Part shown: in pieces, positions 27,919 through 35,954 of the stretch
How the letters are laid out: every line of letters begins with the position of its first letter
How positions within the stretch are numbered: position 1 is the first letter of the stretch
Source of the DNA: a virus
IMG/VR virus record: IMGVR_UViG_3300025648_000015
Span: 1 to 64,000 of that record
DNA length: 64,000 nucleotides
Reading direction: 5' to 3' (one strand)
The notes under the pieces: model-generated
Database searches by the model: none
What the model saw: the letters and a program-made list of their open reading frames with translations, nothing else
What the model was told of the DNA's origin: nothing
Position numbers and translations under genes: made by a program

Positions 27919-28239
27919 ATGAACGGACAACCAAAGCAAACGCCTTGGGAATTATATTTAGAAAATCTAAAGAATACTTCCGAAGAAACATCTGAACAAC
28001 GCCCAGCTAGACCATGGGATCTATTCAATAAAAAAATTGGTAGAGTAGAAGACGAATTAGCTAGTGAACGCCTTGCAATTTGCAAAGATTGTCCACGCAT
28101 TCGTAAGTCATCCATGCTATGTAAAGAATGTGGTTGCTTTATGCCTGGAAAAGTAAAATTACCTAATGCATTCTGTCCAATAGGTAAATGGCAAGCCGTT
28201 GAACAAGAACTAGAGGTTAATGAGGAAGACGAAGAGTAA
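27919..28239 (+). CDS. Small zinc-ribbon protein
   Basis: A 106-residue protein. The Cys pattern CKDC...CKECGCF...C around residues 54-90 matches a phage zinc-ribbon type in which RLAICKDCP..., CKECGCFM and a later NAFCPIGKW occur in order. The flanks are acidic. A likely role is metal binding in a complex with a neighbour. Stop overlaps the next start by one base (TAATG). Confidence 0.65.
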   Translation: MNGQPKQTPWELYLENLKNTSEETSEQRPARPWDLFNKKIGRVEDELASERLAICKDCPRIRKSSMLCKECGCFMPGKVKLPNAFCPIGKWQAVEQELEVNEEDEE

Positions 28240-28919
28240 TGTCGCGTCAAATCATAAAATACGAAAGTCGTAATGGTTTTATAGATCACATGAGGCCTAT
28301 GCTTTCCGTTGTACCTGATTGGTACAAAAAAACAAAAAGATGGGTAACTGACGAAAATGGTCAAGAATGGCCTGGAGTTAAACATTGCATCCCATTCCTT
28401 GAAAGCCTTACGCTCGGTTACACCATAGTTCTTGAAGAAAGTGTATATGTTCAAAGAACAGAAAACGGTGTAATTATACGTTATAATAATCCAAAAGAAC
28501 CTGTCGTTAACAATAGGCCAAGTGCAGTAACTGATCCATCACCAGTCCCAGAGGGATATGAAGATGAACATTTTATTTGGTTTGCTAACATAACTGTAAG
28601 ACCTCCTGATGGTTATTCATTACTTTACACACACCCATTGAATCGTTGGGATCTACCATTCTTAACAAGCAGTGCGGTGGTAGACGATTATGTAATGCCC
28701 GGTGCTAACATGTCTTTTTTTATTAAAAAAGGTTTTGAAGGTGAAATACCTAAAGGCACCCCTATAGCTCAAGTGATACCATTTAAAAGAGAAGAATGGG
28801 TAGCTAAATCTACAAAAGGTCTTTGGGACATAGCTGATACTACTGTGAAAGCTCCTATATCTGAGTTGTTGAATGGTCATTATAGAAAAAACTTCTGGAA
28901 GAAGAAGGTGTATAAATAA
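28239..28919 (+). CDS. Conserved phage protein of unknown function, copy 1
   Basis: A 226-residue protein. The motif order CIPFLESLTLGY, HPLNRWDLPFLT and IPKGTPIAQVIPFKRE belongs to a phage family of unknown function that I recall from T4-like aquatic phages. The mostly beta pattern and the His/Glu residues might suggest a cupin-like fold, but no catalytic residues are clear. It overlaps the next gene at the stop (TAATG) and shares most of its motifs with it. Confidence 0.65.
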   Translation: MSRQIIKYESRNGFIDHMRPMLSVVPDWYKKTKRWVTDENGQEWPGVKHCIPFLESLTLGYTIVLEESVYVQRTENGVIIRYNNPKEPVVNNRPSAVTDPSPVPEGYEDEHFIWFANITVRPPDGYSLLYTHPLNRWDLPFLTSSAVVDDYVMPGANMSFFIKKGFEGEIPKGTPIAQVIPFKREEWVAKSTKGLWDIADTTVKAPISELLNGHYRKNFWKKKVYK

Positions 28920-29632
28920 TGTTTAAAAAGAATAATAAAAACGTACTTCATTATGAAGGCTCCCCAACCGTAGAAAAAAAGGGTATAGGAGCTATGGTTG
29001 AAATCGTACCTGATTGGTATAAAAAAACACCAAAGTTTTTAGATAATAAAGATCCAAATAACAATATGCCTGCTATGGGTCTTAAGATGTGTATACCATT
29101 CTTAGATGCTATGACAACTGGATTTTATATGTCTTTGCCACAAGAAGTTTATGTAGAGCAAACAGAGAATGGACCATCTATCCGTTGCAAACAACAACCA
29201 ATGCCAATTAGCAATAGACCTCCAATGACTACAGACCCAATGCCATCGCCAGCTGGTCATGATGAAGAGCATTTTATTTGGCAAACTCAGTATGCTTTCC
29301 ACCTTCCTGAAGGATATAGTGCAATTCTGACACACCCATTTAATAGGTTTGAACTACCATTTATAACATTTACTGGTATTGTAGACGGTGACTTTTTTAT
29401 GCATGGCGGCAATATACCTTTTAGTATTAAAAAAGGCTTTGAAGGAGTTATCCCTAAAGGTACTCCAATACTGCAAATTATACCATTCAAAAGAGAAGAC
29501 TGGGTAGCTAAAAAGAAAAAAGGAGTATGGAAAAGAAGCATGGAAAACCATCCCGAAAGAAGCTATGATTATCAAGTTGGTTGGTATAGAAAAAATATAT
29601 GGCGTAAAAAAACTTATAAGGTAGAAAGTTAA
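28919..29632 (+). CDS. Conserved phage protein of unknown function, copy 2
   Basis: A 237-residue protein, clearly paralogous to the previous gene: VPDWYKKT, CIPFLDAMTTGFY, HPFNRFELPFIT and GFEGVIPKGTPILQIIPFKRE occur in the same order. Divergence is substantial, so the duplication is not recent. The N-terminus MFKKN is shared with the next gene. Function unknown. Confidence 0.65.
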   Translation: MFKKNNKNVLHYEGSPTVEKKGIGAMVEIVPDWYKKTPKFLDNKDPNNNMPAMGLKMCIPFLDAMTTGFYMSLPQEVYVEQTENGPSIRCKQQPMPISNRPPMTTDPMPSPAGHDEEHFIWQTQYAFHLPEGYSAILTHPFNRFELPFITFTGIVDGDFFMHGGNIPFSIKKGFEGVIPKGTPILQIIPFKREDWVAKKKKGVWKRSMENHPERSYDYQVGWYRKNIWRKKTYKVES

Positions 29633-29904
29633 TGTTTAAGAAAAACAAAATATATAATGAAAAGCGTCGTTGGAAAACAATGGTAATCCCTAAGAACGAT
29701 GAGAACCAAACAAGGTACCTTCGTTTTACGGAATCACGCACTGCAACAAGACTGTTCATAGAAAAAGACAAGAATTACAAATTTTATGTTGTCTCTAGAG
29801 GAACTAACCCAGGTAAAGTAAAAGTAGTCGGAATTGCAACAGACATAAAGAGTGCTATCACATTATCTAACCTTGAATTGGAAAAAATCAATAAAGGTGA
29901 ATAA
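29632..29904 (+). CDS. Small basic hypothetical protein
   Basis: A 90-residue basic protein with one-base TAATG coupling at both ends. Lys/Arg-rich N-terminus, then two beta-like segments. Nothing recognisable. It begins MFKKNK, as does the preceding gene's N-terminus (MFKKNN), which may be coincidence. Confidence 0.55.
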   Translation: MFKKNKIYNEKRRWKTMVIPKNDENQTRYLRFTESRTATRLFIEKDKNYKFYVVSRGTNPGKVKVVGIATDIKSAITLSNLELEKINKGE

Positions 29905-30608
29905 TGATTTATTCACCTGATAATAACTTTTTATTGTTAAAAAATTATAAAGTTGGTGGGAGCTCATTAGAAATAGCGTTGACCAATATAGTTCCAGAAA
30001 ATGCTACTTGCACAGAACTTAAACCTTCAGAGTATGGTCATATGCCAAGAAACCATATATATGATAATATTGAACTAGAAAACCATGCTTCATATTATGA
30101 TATATGTGATATATTCGGTGAAGAAAAAATAAATAATACAATTTCTGTTGTCTTTGTAAGACACCCATATGAGATTGTAGCTTCATGGTATTTTCATAAA
30201 ATGAAAGAATATTGGGGAGAAAAAACCAATGATAATGCTGACCCATTTGAATATGGTGGCGGTTATGACTGGGATGCGTTATCTCTAAAACAAAAAGATT
30301 ATTTAAATAAAATGTTTTTCTATGGAAAAGAAACAGATTTTCGTTCTATTAATAGTACAAAATGGATATATGCACCAAATGGTGAAATACTAGTTGATCA
30401 TGTTCTACGATATGAGAATGGAATAGAAAACGAAATAAATAAAATTTTACCAATGGTTGGGCTGCCAAAGATTACAATACCTTACAAAGCAAAAAGCAAA
30501 TACAAACCACAACATATTACCTATAAAAATATGTTTGGCAAACAAGAACTTGAAACTATACAAAAAGAATGGTCTTGGGAATTTGAAATCTTTGGTTATG
30601 AGCCTTAA
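29904..30608 (+). CDS. Sulfotransferase-like protein
   Basis: A 234-residue protein. Residues 10-26 (LLLKNYKVGGSSLEIAL) resemble the 5'-phosphosulfate binding loop of cytosolic and carbohydrate sulfotransferases, here with K16 and the SS pair. Residues 82-96 (VVFVRHPYEIVASWY) match the 3'-phosphate-binding element with R86 and S94. Such enzymes move sulfate from PAPS to a hydroxyl or amine. The acceptor cannot be read from the sequence. An APS-kinase-like gene lies five genes on (32482) and could supply the PAPS. Confidence 0.75.
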   Translation: MIYSPDNNFLLLKNYKVGGSSLEIALTNIVPENATCTELKPSEYGHMPRNHIYDNIELENHASYYDICDIFGEEKINNTISVVFVRHPYEIVASWYFHKMKEYWGEKTNDNADPFEYGGGYDWDALSLKQKDYLNKMFFYGKETDFRSINSTKWIYAPNGEILVDHVLRYENGIENEINKILPMVGLPKITIPYKAKSKYKPQHITYKNMFGKQELETIQKEWSWEFEIFGYEP

Positions 30609-31184
30609 ATGACACTAACTAAGGTTTGGAGCAAATACAATAATCCATTTAATTTTATTAACAAAGGCAACGTAGACGTTGGTAAAATTGCGGATTATTT
30701 GTTGAGCAAGAATGAAGATAAATACTTTGATGAACGGTTAAATATAATCCACCATCAACATGGTAAAATTCTAATAGTGCAAGATTACCCCAGGAATTGG
30801 TTCTATCCGGCACCTTTCACGCCAGAATTTGAATGTAAAGATAAAGAACTTTGGGCATTAACTAAACCAATAATCGATAAATTAGAAAAAGACTGCGATG
30901 GTAAAGCAGCTAAAATATTTTATTTCTTATTGCCAGCTGGAACCAATATCTATATTCATATGGATCTTGGACAATATTTTAGTGCTGTACATAGACATCA
31001 AATACCGATAATAACTAATCCTCAATGTGAAACATGGGTTGATGGCGAAACTATAAACATGAAGCCAGGGGAAATCTGGGAGATAAATAATGTTAAACGC
31101 CATGCAGTTGATAACAATGGAACAACACCAAGGATTAATTTAGTTGTGGACATAATGCCTATGTGGGCTATAGAATCAAAATAG
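30609..31184 (+). CDS. Aspartyl/asparaginyl beta-hydroxylase-like 2OG oxygenase
   Basis: A 191-residue protein, starting on the base after the sulfotransferase stop. The Fe(II) and 2-oxoglutarate motifs are H117 in IHMD, a following RH at 129-130, H165 in VKRHAVDN, and R175 near the C-terminus; the GEIWEINN segment before H165 is typical of the aspartyl/asparaginyl beta-hydroxylase family. It would hydroxylate an amino-acid side chain or small substrate using O2. Substrate unknown. Confidence 0.7.
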   Translation: MTLTKVWSKYNNPFNFINKGNVDVGKIADYLLSKNEDKYFDERLNIIHHQHGKILIVQDYPRNWFYPAPFTPEFECKDKELWALTKPIIDKLEKDCDGKAAKIFYFLLPAGTNIYIHMDLGQYFSAVHRHQIPIITNPQCETWVDGETINMKPGEIWEINNVKRHAVDNNGTTPRINLVVDIMPMWAIESK

Positions 31185-31194
31185 GAGACAAAAT

Positions 31195-31890
31195 ATGCTT
31201 AGAGAACAATTTGAATTGCCTTTAAATCAAAAAGCATATGATGACGGCTTTTACGAGTTTCGTGGATTGCAAATAGCCATTGGTGAGGGTGTTTATGCAG
31301 AGGCTTATGGAATTGATGTGTTTTTTGAGAACATGTTACTTTTTGTAAAAGAAAAGATTAATTCATTAGAAGGCCTTACCATAATAGACATGTGTGCTGG
31401 ATCAGGCATGCTCGGCATAGCAATGGCAATAGAATTCCCCAATTCAGTAATTTATGGTGTAGAGAAATATGAAAAGCCATTTTTTTGGACTACAAAGAAT
31501 GCAGATGGTTTTAAAGAGCAAATAAATAAAAGCAATTCTAAATTCATTCCAGTGATGTGTAGTGCTCTTGATTCAATTGATAATCTTAAACATCTTCATG
31601 GTCAGGTCGATTTTATTCTTGCAGGTTATCCATGCATACCCATCCCAGATGACCTTTCAAAAGTGGATACTCTCCCTTACGATCTAACATCAGTAGCTGG
31701 TGGCGAAGACGGGTTAGATGTTATAAAAGAAATTTTAACCGCATCATCTATTCTTCTAAAAAAAGGTGGAATTTTAGTAACAACTACTCCAGTAAGAATG
31801 TTTAAACATGTAGAACCATTGCTTGATGACTCAGTGTGGAGCGAAACATTTGAATCACCTCTTGAGTTCATGGTTACAGTTAAAAAATAA
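31195..31890 (+). CDS. PrmC/HemK-like class I methyltransferase
   Basis: A 231-residue protein. SAM-binding motif I is IIDMCAGSGMLG (residues 63-74), with an acidic residue E90 in YGVEKYE. The motif IV position reads AGYPCIP (143-149) where PrmC-type enzymes have NPPY, and a later VAGGEDGLDVIKEIL matches the conserved GG-x-DGL of that family. The change from NPPY makes the acceptor uncertain. It lies 10 bases downstream of the hydroxylase gene. Confidence 0.65.
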   Translation: MLREQFELPLNQKAYDDGFYEFRGLQIAIGEGVYAEAYGIDVFFENMLLFVKEKINSLEGLTIIDMCAGSGMLGIAMAIEFPNSVIYGVEKYEKPFFWTTKNADGFKEQINKSNSKFIPVMCSALDSIDNLKHLHGQVDFILAGYPCIPIPDDLSKVDTLPYDLTSVAGGEDGLDVIKEILTASSILLKKGGILVTTTPVRMFKHVEPLLDDSVWSETFESPLEFMVTVKK

Positions 31891-31900
31891 AAGGTAAATC

Positions 31901-32482
31901 ATGGATGAAATAAAAAGAGAAATATTAGCACCAGGCATCATAAGCTATAGCAATGTAGGAGCAAATATTTCTAATATGGTTCCTGAATGGGAAGAGCATG
32001 TTAAAAATGGTTCTTTAAATTGGGCTCCACATTCTTATGTTGGAGAAAACATAAATGTTCCAGAAGTTAGAAAAGTAAAGCTTATGGGTATTTCCAATGA
32101 TGGTATAAACGAAATAATAGATAGTATAAGAGAACATTTTGATAATGCTTATAAAGCATACGTAGACGATTATTGTGAAAGGTATCGTACCAATACTATT
32201 GGATCTGATGCATACCAAATTCTAAAGTATGAAATAGGTCATCATTATAAAGCACATACTGATTGGGATCGTGGTGAGTGGTTTGAAAAAAGAACTTTTT
32301 CTTTAACACATTATCTTAACGATGATTACGAGGGTGGAGAAATTAATTATGTTGAATTTGGTTTAAAAATTAAACCAAAGAAGGGGCAATTGATTATTTT
32401 CCCTGCACACTTCCCTTATGCACACCAAGTAGAACCAGTTATCAGTGGAGTGCGCTGGGCAATAACAAAATTCTACCACTAA
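31901..32482 (+). CDS. Prolyl-4-hydroxylase-like 2OG-Fe(II) oxygenase
   Basis: A 193-residue protein. The iron triad is H119, D121 and H175, and R185 would bind 2-oxoglutarate; the order YKAHTDW, HYLNDDYEGGEINY, KGQLIIFPAHF and AHQVEPV is standard for the prolyl 4-hydroxylase/2OG-Fe(II) superfamily. It would hydroxylate a proline or other residue, or a small molecule. It is distinct in family from the oxygenase at 30609. TAATG coupling to the kinase downstream. Confidence 0.8.
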   Translation: MDEIKREILAPGIISYSNVGANISNMVPEWEEHVKNGSLNWAPHSYVGENINVPEVRKVKLMGISNDGINEIIDSIREHFDNAYKAYVDDYCERYRTNTIGSDAYQILKYEIGHHYKAHTDWDRGEWFEKRTFSLTHYLNDDYEGGEINYVEFGLKIKPKKGQLIIFPAHFPYAHQVEPVISGVRWAITKFYH

Positions 32483-32901
32483 TGATTATCCAGATTATTG
32501 GGCTTCCTGGATCAGGTAAGACCGCCCTAGCAAATGGTTTAAAAGAAAAAATACCTGTAATTCATTTAAATGCTGATGAGGTTAGGGCAACAATCAATTC
32601 AGATCTTGGGTTCTCAAACGATGACAGGGTTGAACAAGCACGCAGGCTTGGTGAGATGGCAAGACTTTTAGAACGCCAAGGTCATAACATAATTGTGGAT
32701 TTTGTTTGCCCTACGGAAGAGGCAAGAGAGGCTTTTGGCAAACCAGACATTCTTATCTGGATGGACCGTATCAAAAAAAGCCGTTTTGAGGACACCAATA
32801 CCCTTTGGCAAGACCCAATAAATTACGTTGATTTTATAATCAAAAATGGCTTAACCGTTGAACAAGAAGTAGATTGCATCATTAGTAAATACGGCCTTTA
32901 G
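32482..32901 (+). CDS. APS kinase-like P-loop kinase
   Basis: A 139-residue protein. Walker A GLPGSGKT (residues 7-14) is followed by LNADEVRATINSDLGFSNDD (29-48), the signature region of adenylyl-sulfate kinase, which makes PAPS from APS and ATP. The usual LDGD is LNAD here, and the second conserved SPYR-type motif reads FVCPTEE, so the substrate may be altered. The shortness (about 140 against 180-200 in cellular enzymes) means a reduced lid or C-terminus. Together with the sulfotransferase it suggests a sulfation pathway. Confidence 0.65.
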   Translation: MIIQIIGLPGSGKTALANGLKEKIPVIHLNADEVRATINSDLGFSNDDRVEQARRLGEMARLLERQGHNIIVDFVCPTEEAREAFGKPDILIWMDRIKKSRFEDTNTLWQDPINYVDFIIKNGLTVEQEVDCIISKYGL

Positions 32902-32904
32902 ATC

Positions 32905-32945
32905 CTTACAATGTAAGACCCTCTATAACTCAACAGAGTATATAG
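32905..32945 (+). terminator. Two hairpins at the end of the modification cassette
   Basis: CTTAC (32905-32909) pairs with GTAAG (32913-32917). A second hairpin joins CTATAACTC (32923-32931) with GAGT-A-TATAG (32936-32945) with one bulged A. They lie directly after the kinase stop and before a promoter, so this is a likely operon boundary. No run of Ts follows, so intrinsic termination is not clear. Confidence 0.4.
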
Positions 32946-32997
32946 TAATCCCTTTCTAGCTTGCTCTTCCCCAAGAATCTAACCATCAAAGATTGCG

Positions 32998-33009
32998 TAA
33001 TATAGCATA
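32998..33009 (+). promoter_or_regulatory. -10 element and leaderless start for 33010 gene
   Basis: TAATAT at 32998-33003 is followed by six bases and then ATG at 33010. This is the same arrangement as at 60900-60912. No Shine-Dalgarno sequence is visible. I find no good -35 at 16-18 bases upstream. The layout fits leaderless transcription starting at or near the ATG. Confidence 0.45.
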
Positions 33010-35229
33010 ATGGCCAATAAAAAACCCAAGAATAATATTACTAGAGGGTACCGTTCAACCAATAATAAGGTCATTGAAGGTTGGACTGGTGGTGAGGGTG
33101 GACCACACCCGCCAGAATATAGTAGTAATTATAAGACTATTCTATTTAGTTATTTTGCCACGAACAAAAATGGTAAAGTACCAGAAGGTTGGAGAGGTGG
33201 TCAAGGTCCACATGTCCCACCACCTTATGTAGGACCTAAGAGTAGCTTTACTAGAGCATTCTATTCACCCAATACTGAAGCGTATGAGCTTGGTTGGAGA
33301 GGTGGCTATGGATTCCAAAAACACCTTGATTACTTTAAGAATGCCATCGCTTTGGCCACAATATTGGTTAATAACCAGTCAAAAATCGGTAGAATTAAAC
33401 AAGCTTCATCTACGTCTACAAATTTAGCAAAAACCTCAAAAAGTTATATCCAATTAAGATTTGCCATTGCTCTACAAACCTCAGCAATTGTTACTAGATA
33501 CATTAAGTCAAAACTTAAATCTGCAATAGTTAATTATGTTGGTGTTATAAAGAATAGCAAGCGTTTTACAGGTATTCGTCGTGCTACCGCTAATAGCATT
33601 GGTTACGCAAAAGTTACTAAAATCACAAGACATTTTAGAGTTTCTATAGTTAATCTTGTAAACTTTGCATTCGAAGGCCGCATCGATCGATTCTTTAGAA
33701 AAGCGATTGCTGCCTATACACAATCAGTAATTATTGTCAAACGATCTAGATTCACCCGTACTGCTAAGGCATTGCAAACCTATTTAGCAACTAGTTTAAA
33801 GCCATTTGATCAATATTACAGAAGTGCGATCGCTACTTCAACCAGACTAGTAAATTCTAGTAAAACTTTTAATAGGTTTAGAAAAAGCACTATAACAAGT
33901 ATAAACATAGCAAATAGCTATAAAACAATCAAACGTATAAAACAAGCATTAGCTGAATCCACGTTCTTGGTTCGTAATATAAAATCCTACAATAATTTTA
34001 AAAGAGCGTTTGCCACCAGAGTTTCGCTTATTACATCTAAAAATTCTAACATTAGAAGCAAATTAGTTACCGTTACTAGGGTATCTCTTGTAAAGAGTAG
34101 CAGGACATATAATGCCAGAGTCCGTGCTATAGCTATCAATATTGTCAAAACTATTAAAATTGGTAGGTTTATAAGAACCGGTTCAGCTAATGCTATCAAC
34201 ATAGCAAATTCTTATAGAATTAATGTTCTTTTTAAAAAAGCCATTTCTATGGTTATCAACATAGCACGAGATGGAAAGATCGATCGATTCTACCGTTATG
34301 CCATAGCTAGAACAACCAATTTGGTTACCACTACTAAACAATCTAGATTTATTAGAGTAGCTAAATCAACCCAAGTAGGCATTACCATTGCAACAAGAAT
34401 TGTCGTAGCTAGACGCCTCGCAACAGCTAACCGTGCAATGCTCGTTAAAGTCAGCAAAAACTATGGCAAGAACATAAAAGTTATATTCACAGGGTTAACC
34501 AAAAATAACAAATTATTTAGATTCACAAGAAGAGCAACGGCAGCAGTCATTAATCTTGCTACTACCAGGAAATTTTCTAGGTTCATTAGAGTTGCTAAAG
34601 TAACTGCAACTAATATTGCATTCGATGGAAAAATTGATCAATTCTATCGTTATGCGATTGCTAGAACTACAGGGCTTATTAAAACCACTAAATTATCTAG
34701 GTTCAATAGGAATGCCAACGCTAATAGAATAAACCTTGCTAGAACCAATAAACGCCGTGCTACCTATATCAAGACTCTATCCACTAATTTGAGTTTTAAT
34801 ATCAAATCCCATGCATACCGTAAAATTGCCAAGAATATTGTTATATTCATTGGTAAAGTTGTAAGTGGTGGAAAAGTTACACATAAGAATGCTTCAGTAT
34901 TGCAGAGCGTATCAGCTACTGTAACCAAGGCAAACAACCGTAAAAAATACGCCACTGCCACGGTTAGCTATGAAATTGGTACTACCAAGGGTAGAACTTA
35001 TCTTAGAAGAGCAATTGCCACAACAGTCGGATTGGTTCGCTATGGACTCAGCCTAGTAATGAATGTAAGATCTATAGAATCTGCCAAGGTTGAGCCAGTC
35101 AACGAGGTCAATTTCTATGTTACACCTAACAACCCAGACGTTGTTGGGGAGTACACATCTGAAAATGACCAGCCTGGTGACTATTCAGAGCCTGTGAATA
35201 ACCTTGGTGAAGATGTAGTACCTACTTAA
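33010..35229 (+). CDS. Basic protein of about 29 tandem 20-residue repeats
   Basis: A 739-residue protein, strongly basic. The first 100 residues contain three related Trp/Gly motifs (GWTGGEG, GWRGGQG, GWRGGYG). From residue about 108 to 685 it is a near-regular 20-residue repeat with core FRRAIAxxxNLVxTxKxxRF; conserved positions are an aromatic, one or two Arg/Lys, Ala, a hydrophobic pair and another aromatic. The C-terminal 50 residues are acidic and Pro/Asn-rich. The repeat is amphipathic and may fold as a solenoid. I know no matching family. It begins a new transcription unit with a leaderless-type start. Confidence 0.75.
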   Translation: MANKKPKNNITRGYRSTNNKVIEGWTGGEGGPHPPEYSSNYKTILFSYFATNKNGKVPEGWRGGQGPHVPPPYVGPKSSFTRAFYSPNTEAYELGWRGGYGFQKHLDYFKNAIALATILVNNQSKIGRIKQASSTSTNLAKTSKSYIQLRFAIALQTSAIVTRYIKSKLKSAIVNYVGVIKNSKRFTGIRRATANSIGYAKVTKITRHFRVSIVNLVNFAFEGRIDRFFRKAIAAYTQSVIIVKRSRFTRTAKALQTYLATSLKPFDQYYRSAIATSTRLVNSSKTFNRFRKSTITSINIANSYKTIKRIKQALAESTFLVRNIKSYNNFKRAFATRVSLITSKNSNIRSKLVTVTRVSLVKSSRTYNARVRAIAINIVKTIKIGRFIRTGSANAINIANSYRINVLFKKAISMVINIARDGKIDRFYRYAIARTTNLVTTTKQSRFIRVAKSTQVGITIATRIVVARRLATANRAMLVKVSKNYGKNIKVIFTGLTKNNKLFRFTRRATAAVINLATTRKFSRFIRVAKVTATNIAFDGKIDQFYRYAIARTTGLIKTTKLSRFNRNANANRINLARTNKRRATYIKTLSTNLSFNIKSHAYRKIAKNIVIFIGKVVSGGKVTHKNASVLQSVSATVTKANNRKKYATATVSYEIGTTKGRTYLRRAIATTVGLVRYGLSLVMNVRSIESAKVEPVNEVNFYVTPNNPDVVGEYTSENDQPGDYSEPVNNLGEDVVPT
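33331..35064 (+). repeat. Degenerate 60-base repeat array, about 29 copies
   Basis: The encoded 20-residue units are aligned by an aromatic residue, a basic pair, Ala-Ile/hydrophobic, Asn/Thr-rich turn, a Thr/Ser/Lys segment, then Arg-Phe. Examples are FRKAIAAYTQSVIIVKRSRF and YRYAIARTTNLVTTTKQSRF. Two units (near residues 417 and 537) share YRYAIARTT, the closest pair. DNA identity between most units is low, so the array is old. Confidence 0.75.
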
Positions 35230-35263
35230 AAACACCATAGATTATAGGATAATTGAGGAAAAT

Positions 35264-35443
35264 ATGTTAACTTTTGCAGTTCTTGATGCTAATAACATAG
35301 TGGAGAACATCATAGTAGCCGATTCCCTTGAGACAGCAGAATCTGTTACTAGAACAACTTGTATCCAATATGACGAAACAAACCCAGCATATATTGGCTG
35401 GCAATATAACGGAACTACTTTTGTAGATCCAAATGCACAATAA
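35264..35443 (+). CDS. Small conserved-looking protein, 59 residues
   Basis: The ATG at 35264 has GAGGA eight bases upstream and the frame runs to TAA at 35441-35443. The product begins MLTFAVLDANNIVENIIVAD and ends with a YIGWQYNGTTFVDP strand. Short proteins of this shape, a single small beta unit, occur beside tail-fibre genes in many phages. It is too short to classify. It precedes the lysin candidate by 14 bases. Confidence 0.6.
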   Translation: MLTFAVLDANNIVENIIVADSLETAESVTRTTCIQYDETNPAYIGWQYNGTTFVDPNAQ

Positions 35444-35457
35444 GATAAGGAAAAATA

Positions 35458-35949
35458 ATGACTGACGTAAGACAAACAATTGTTGACTGGGCTAAGTGGT
35501 GCGCTGCTAATCACGACAAATTCACATACTCAGAAGGACCACAACGCATGTCCAGCATTGGACACCCAGGCAAACTGCCAGTTATCGCTGACTGCTCAGC
35601 CTTTGTGACATTGATGTACAACTGGGCTGGCGCTCCTGACCCAAATGCTCAGAGCTACAACCACACCGGCTACACCGGCACACTGCTTTCACATGGGACT
35701 AAGATTGCCCTCAAGGATGTTCTGCCAGGCGATGTAATTGTCTATGGCCCAGGAACCGGTTGGCACACAGCACTTGTAGTTGACGTTACCGGCGCTAACG
35801 CAAAGAACCCCCTCACGGTGTCCCATGGACAGGCCGGAGATCCGAGTTATTGCCACGTCAATCAAGATGGTCGTTTGCCACAAACCTACCTACGCTTCAA
35901 CACTTCTGCAATTAACGCTCAGTCAATCCACACACCACCTGCAAAGTAG
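35458..35949 (+). CDS. NlpC/P60-like peptidase, lysin candidate
   Basis: A 163-residue protein. The catalytic Cys is C46 in ADCSAFVTLMY and the His is H103 in GWHTALVVD, the usual NlpC/P60 layout; H123 is a possible third residue. Such enzymes cut peptides in peptidoglycan. It is small and has no obvious cell-wall binding domain or signal peptide, so release would need a holin or host factors. It lies among fibre genes, so it may alternatively be a virion-associated lysin. AAGGA upstream. Confidence 0.7.
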   Translation: MTDVRQTIVDWAKWCAANHDKFTYSEGPQRMSSIGHPGKLPVIADCSAFVTLMYNWAGAPDPNAQSYNHTGYTGTLLSHGTKIALKDVLPGDVIVYGPGTGWHTALVVDVTGANAKNPLTVSHGQAGDPSYCHVNQDGRLPQTYLRFNTSAINAQSIHTPPAK

Positions 35950-35954
35950 GATAA

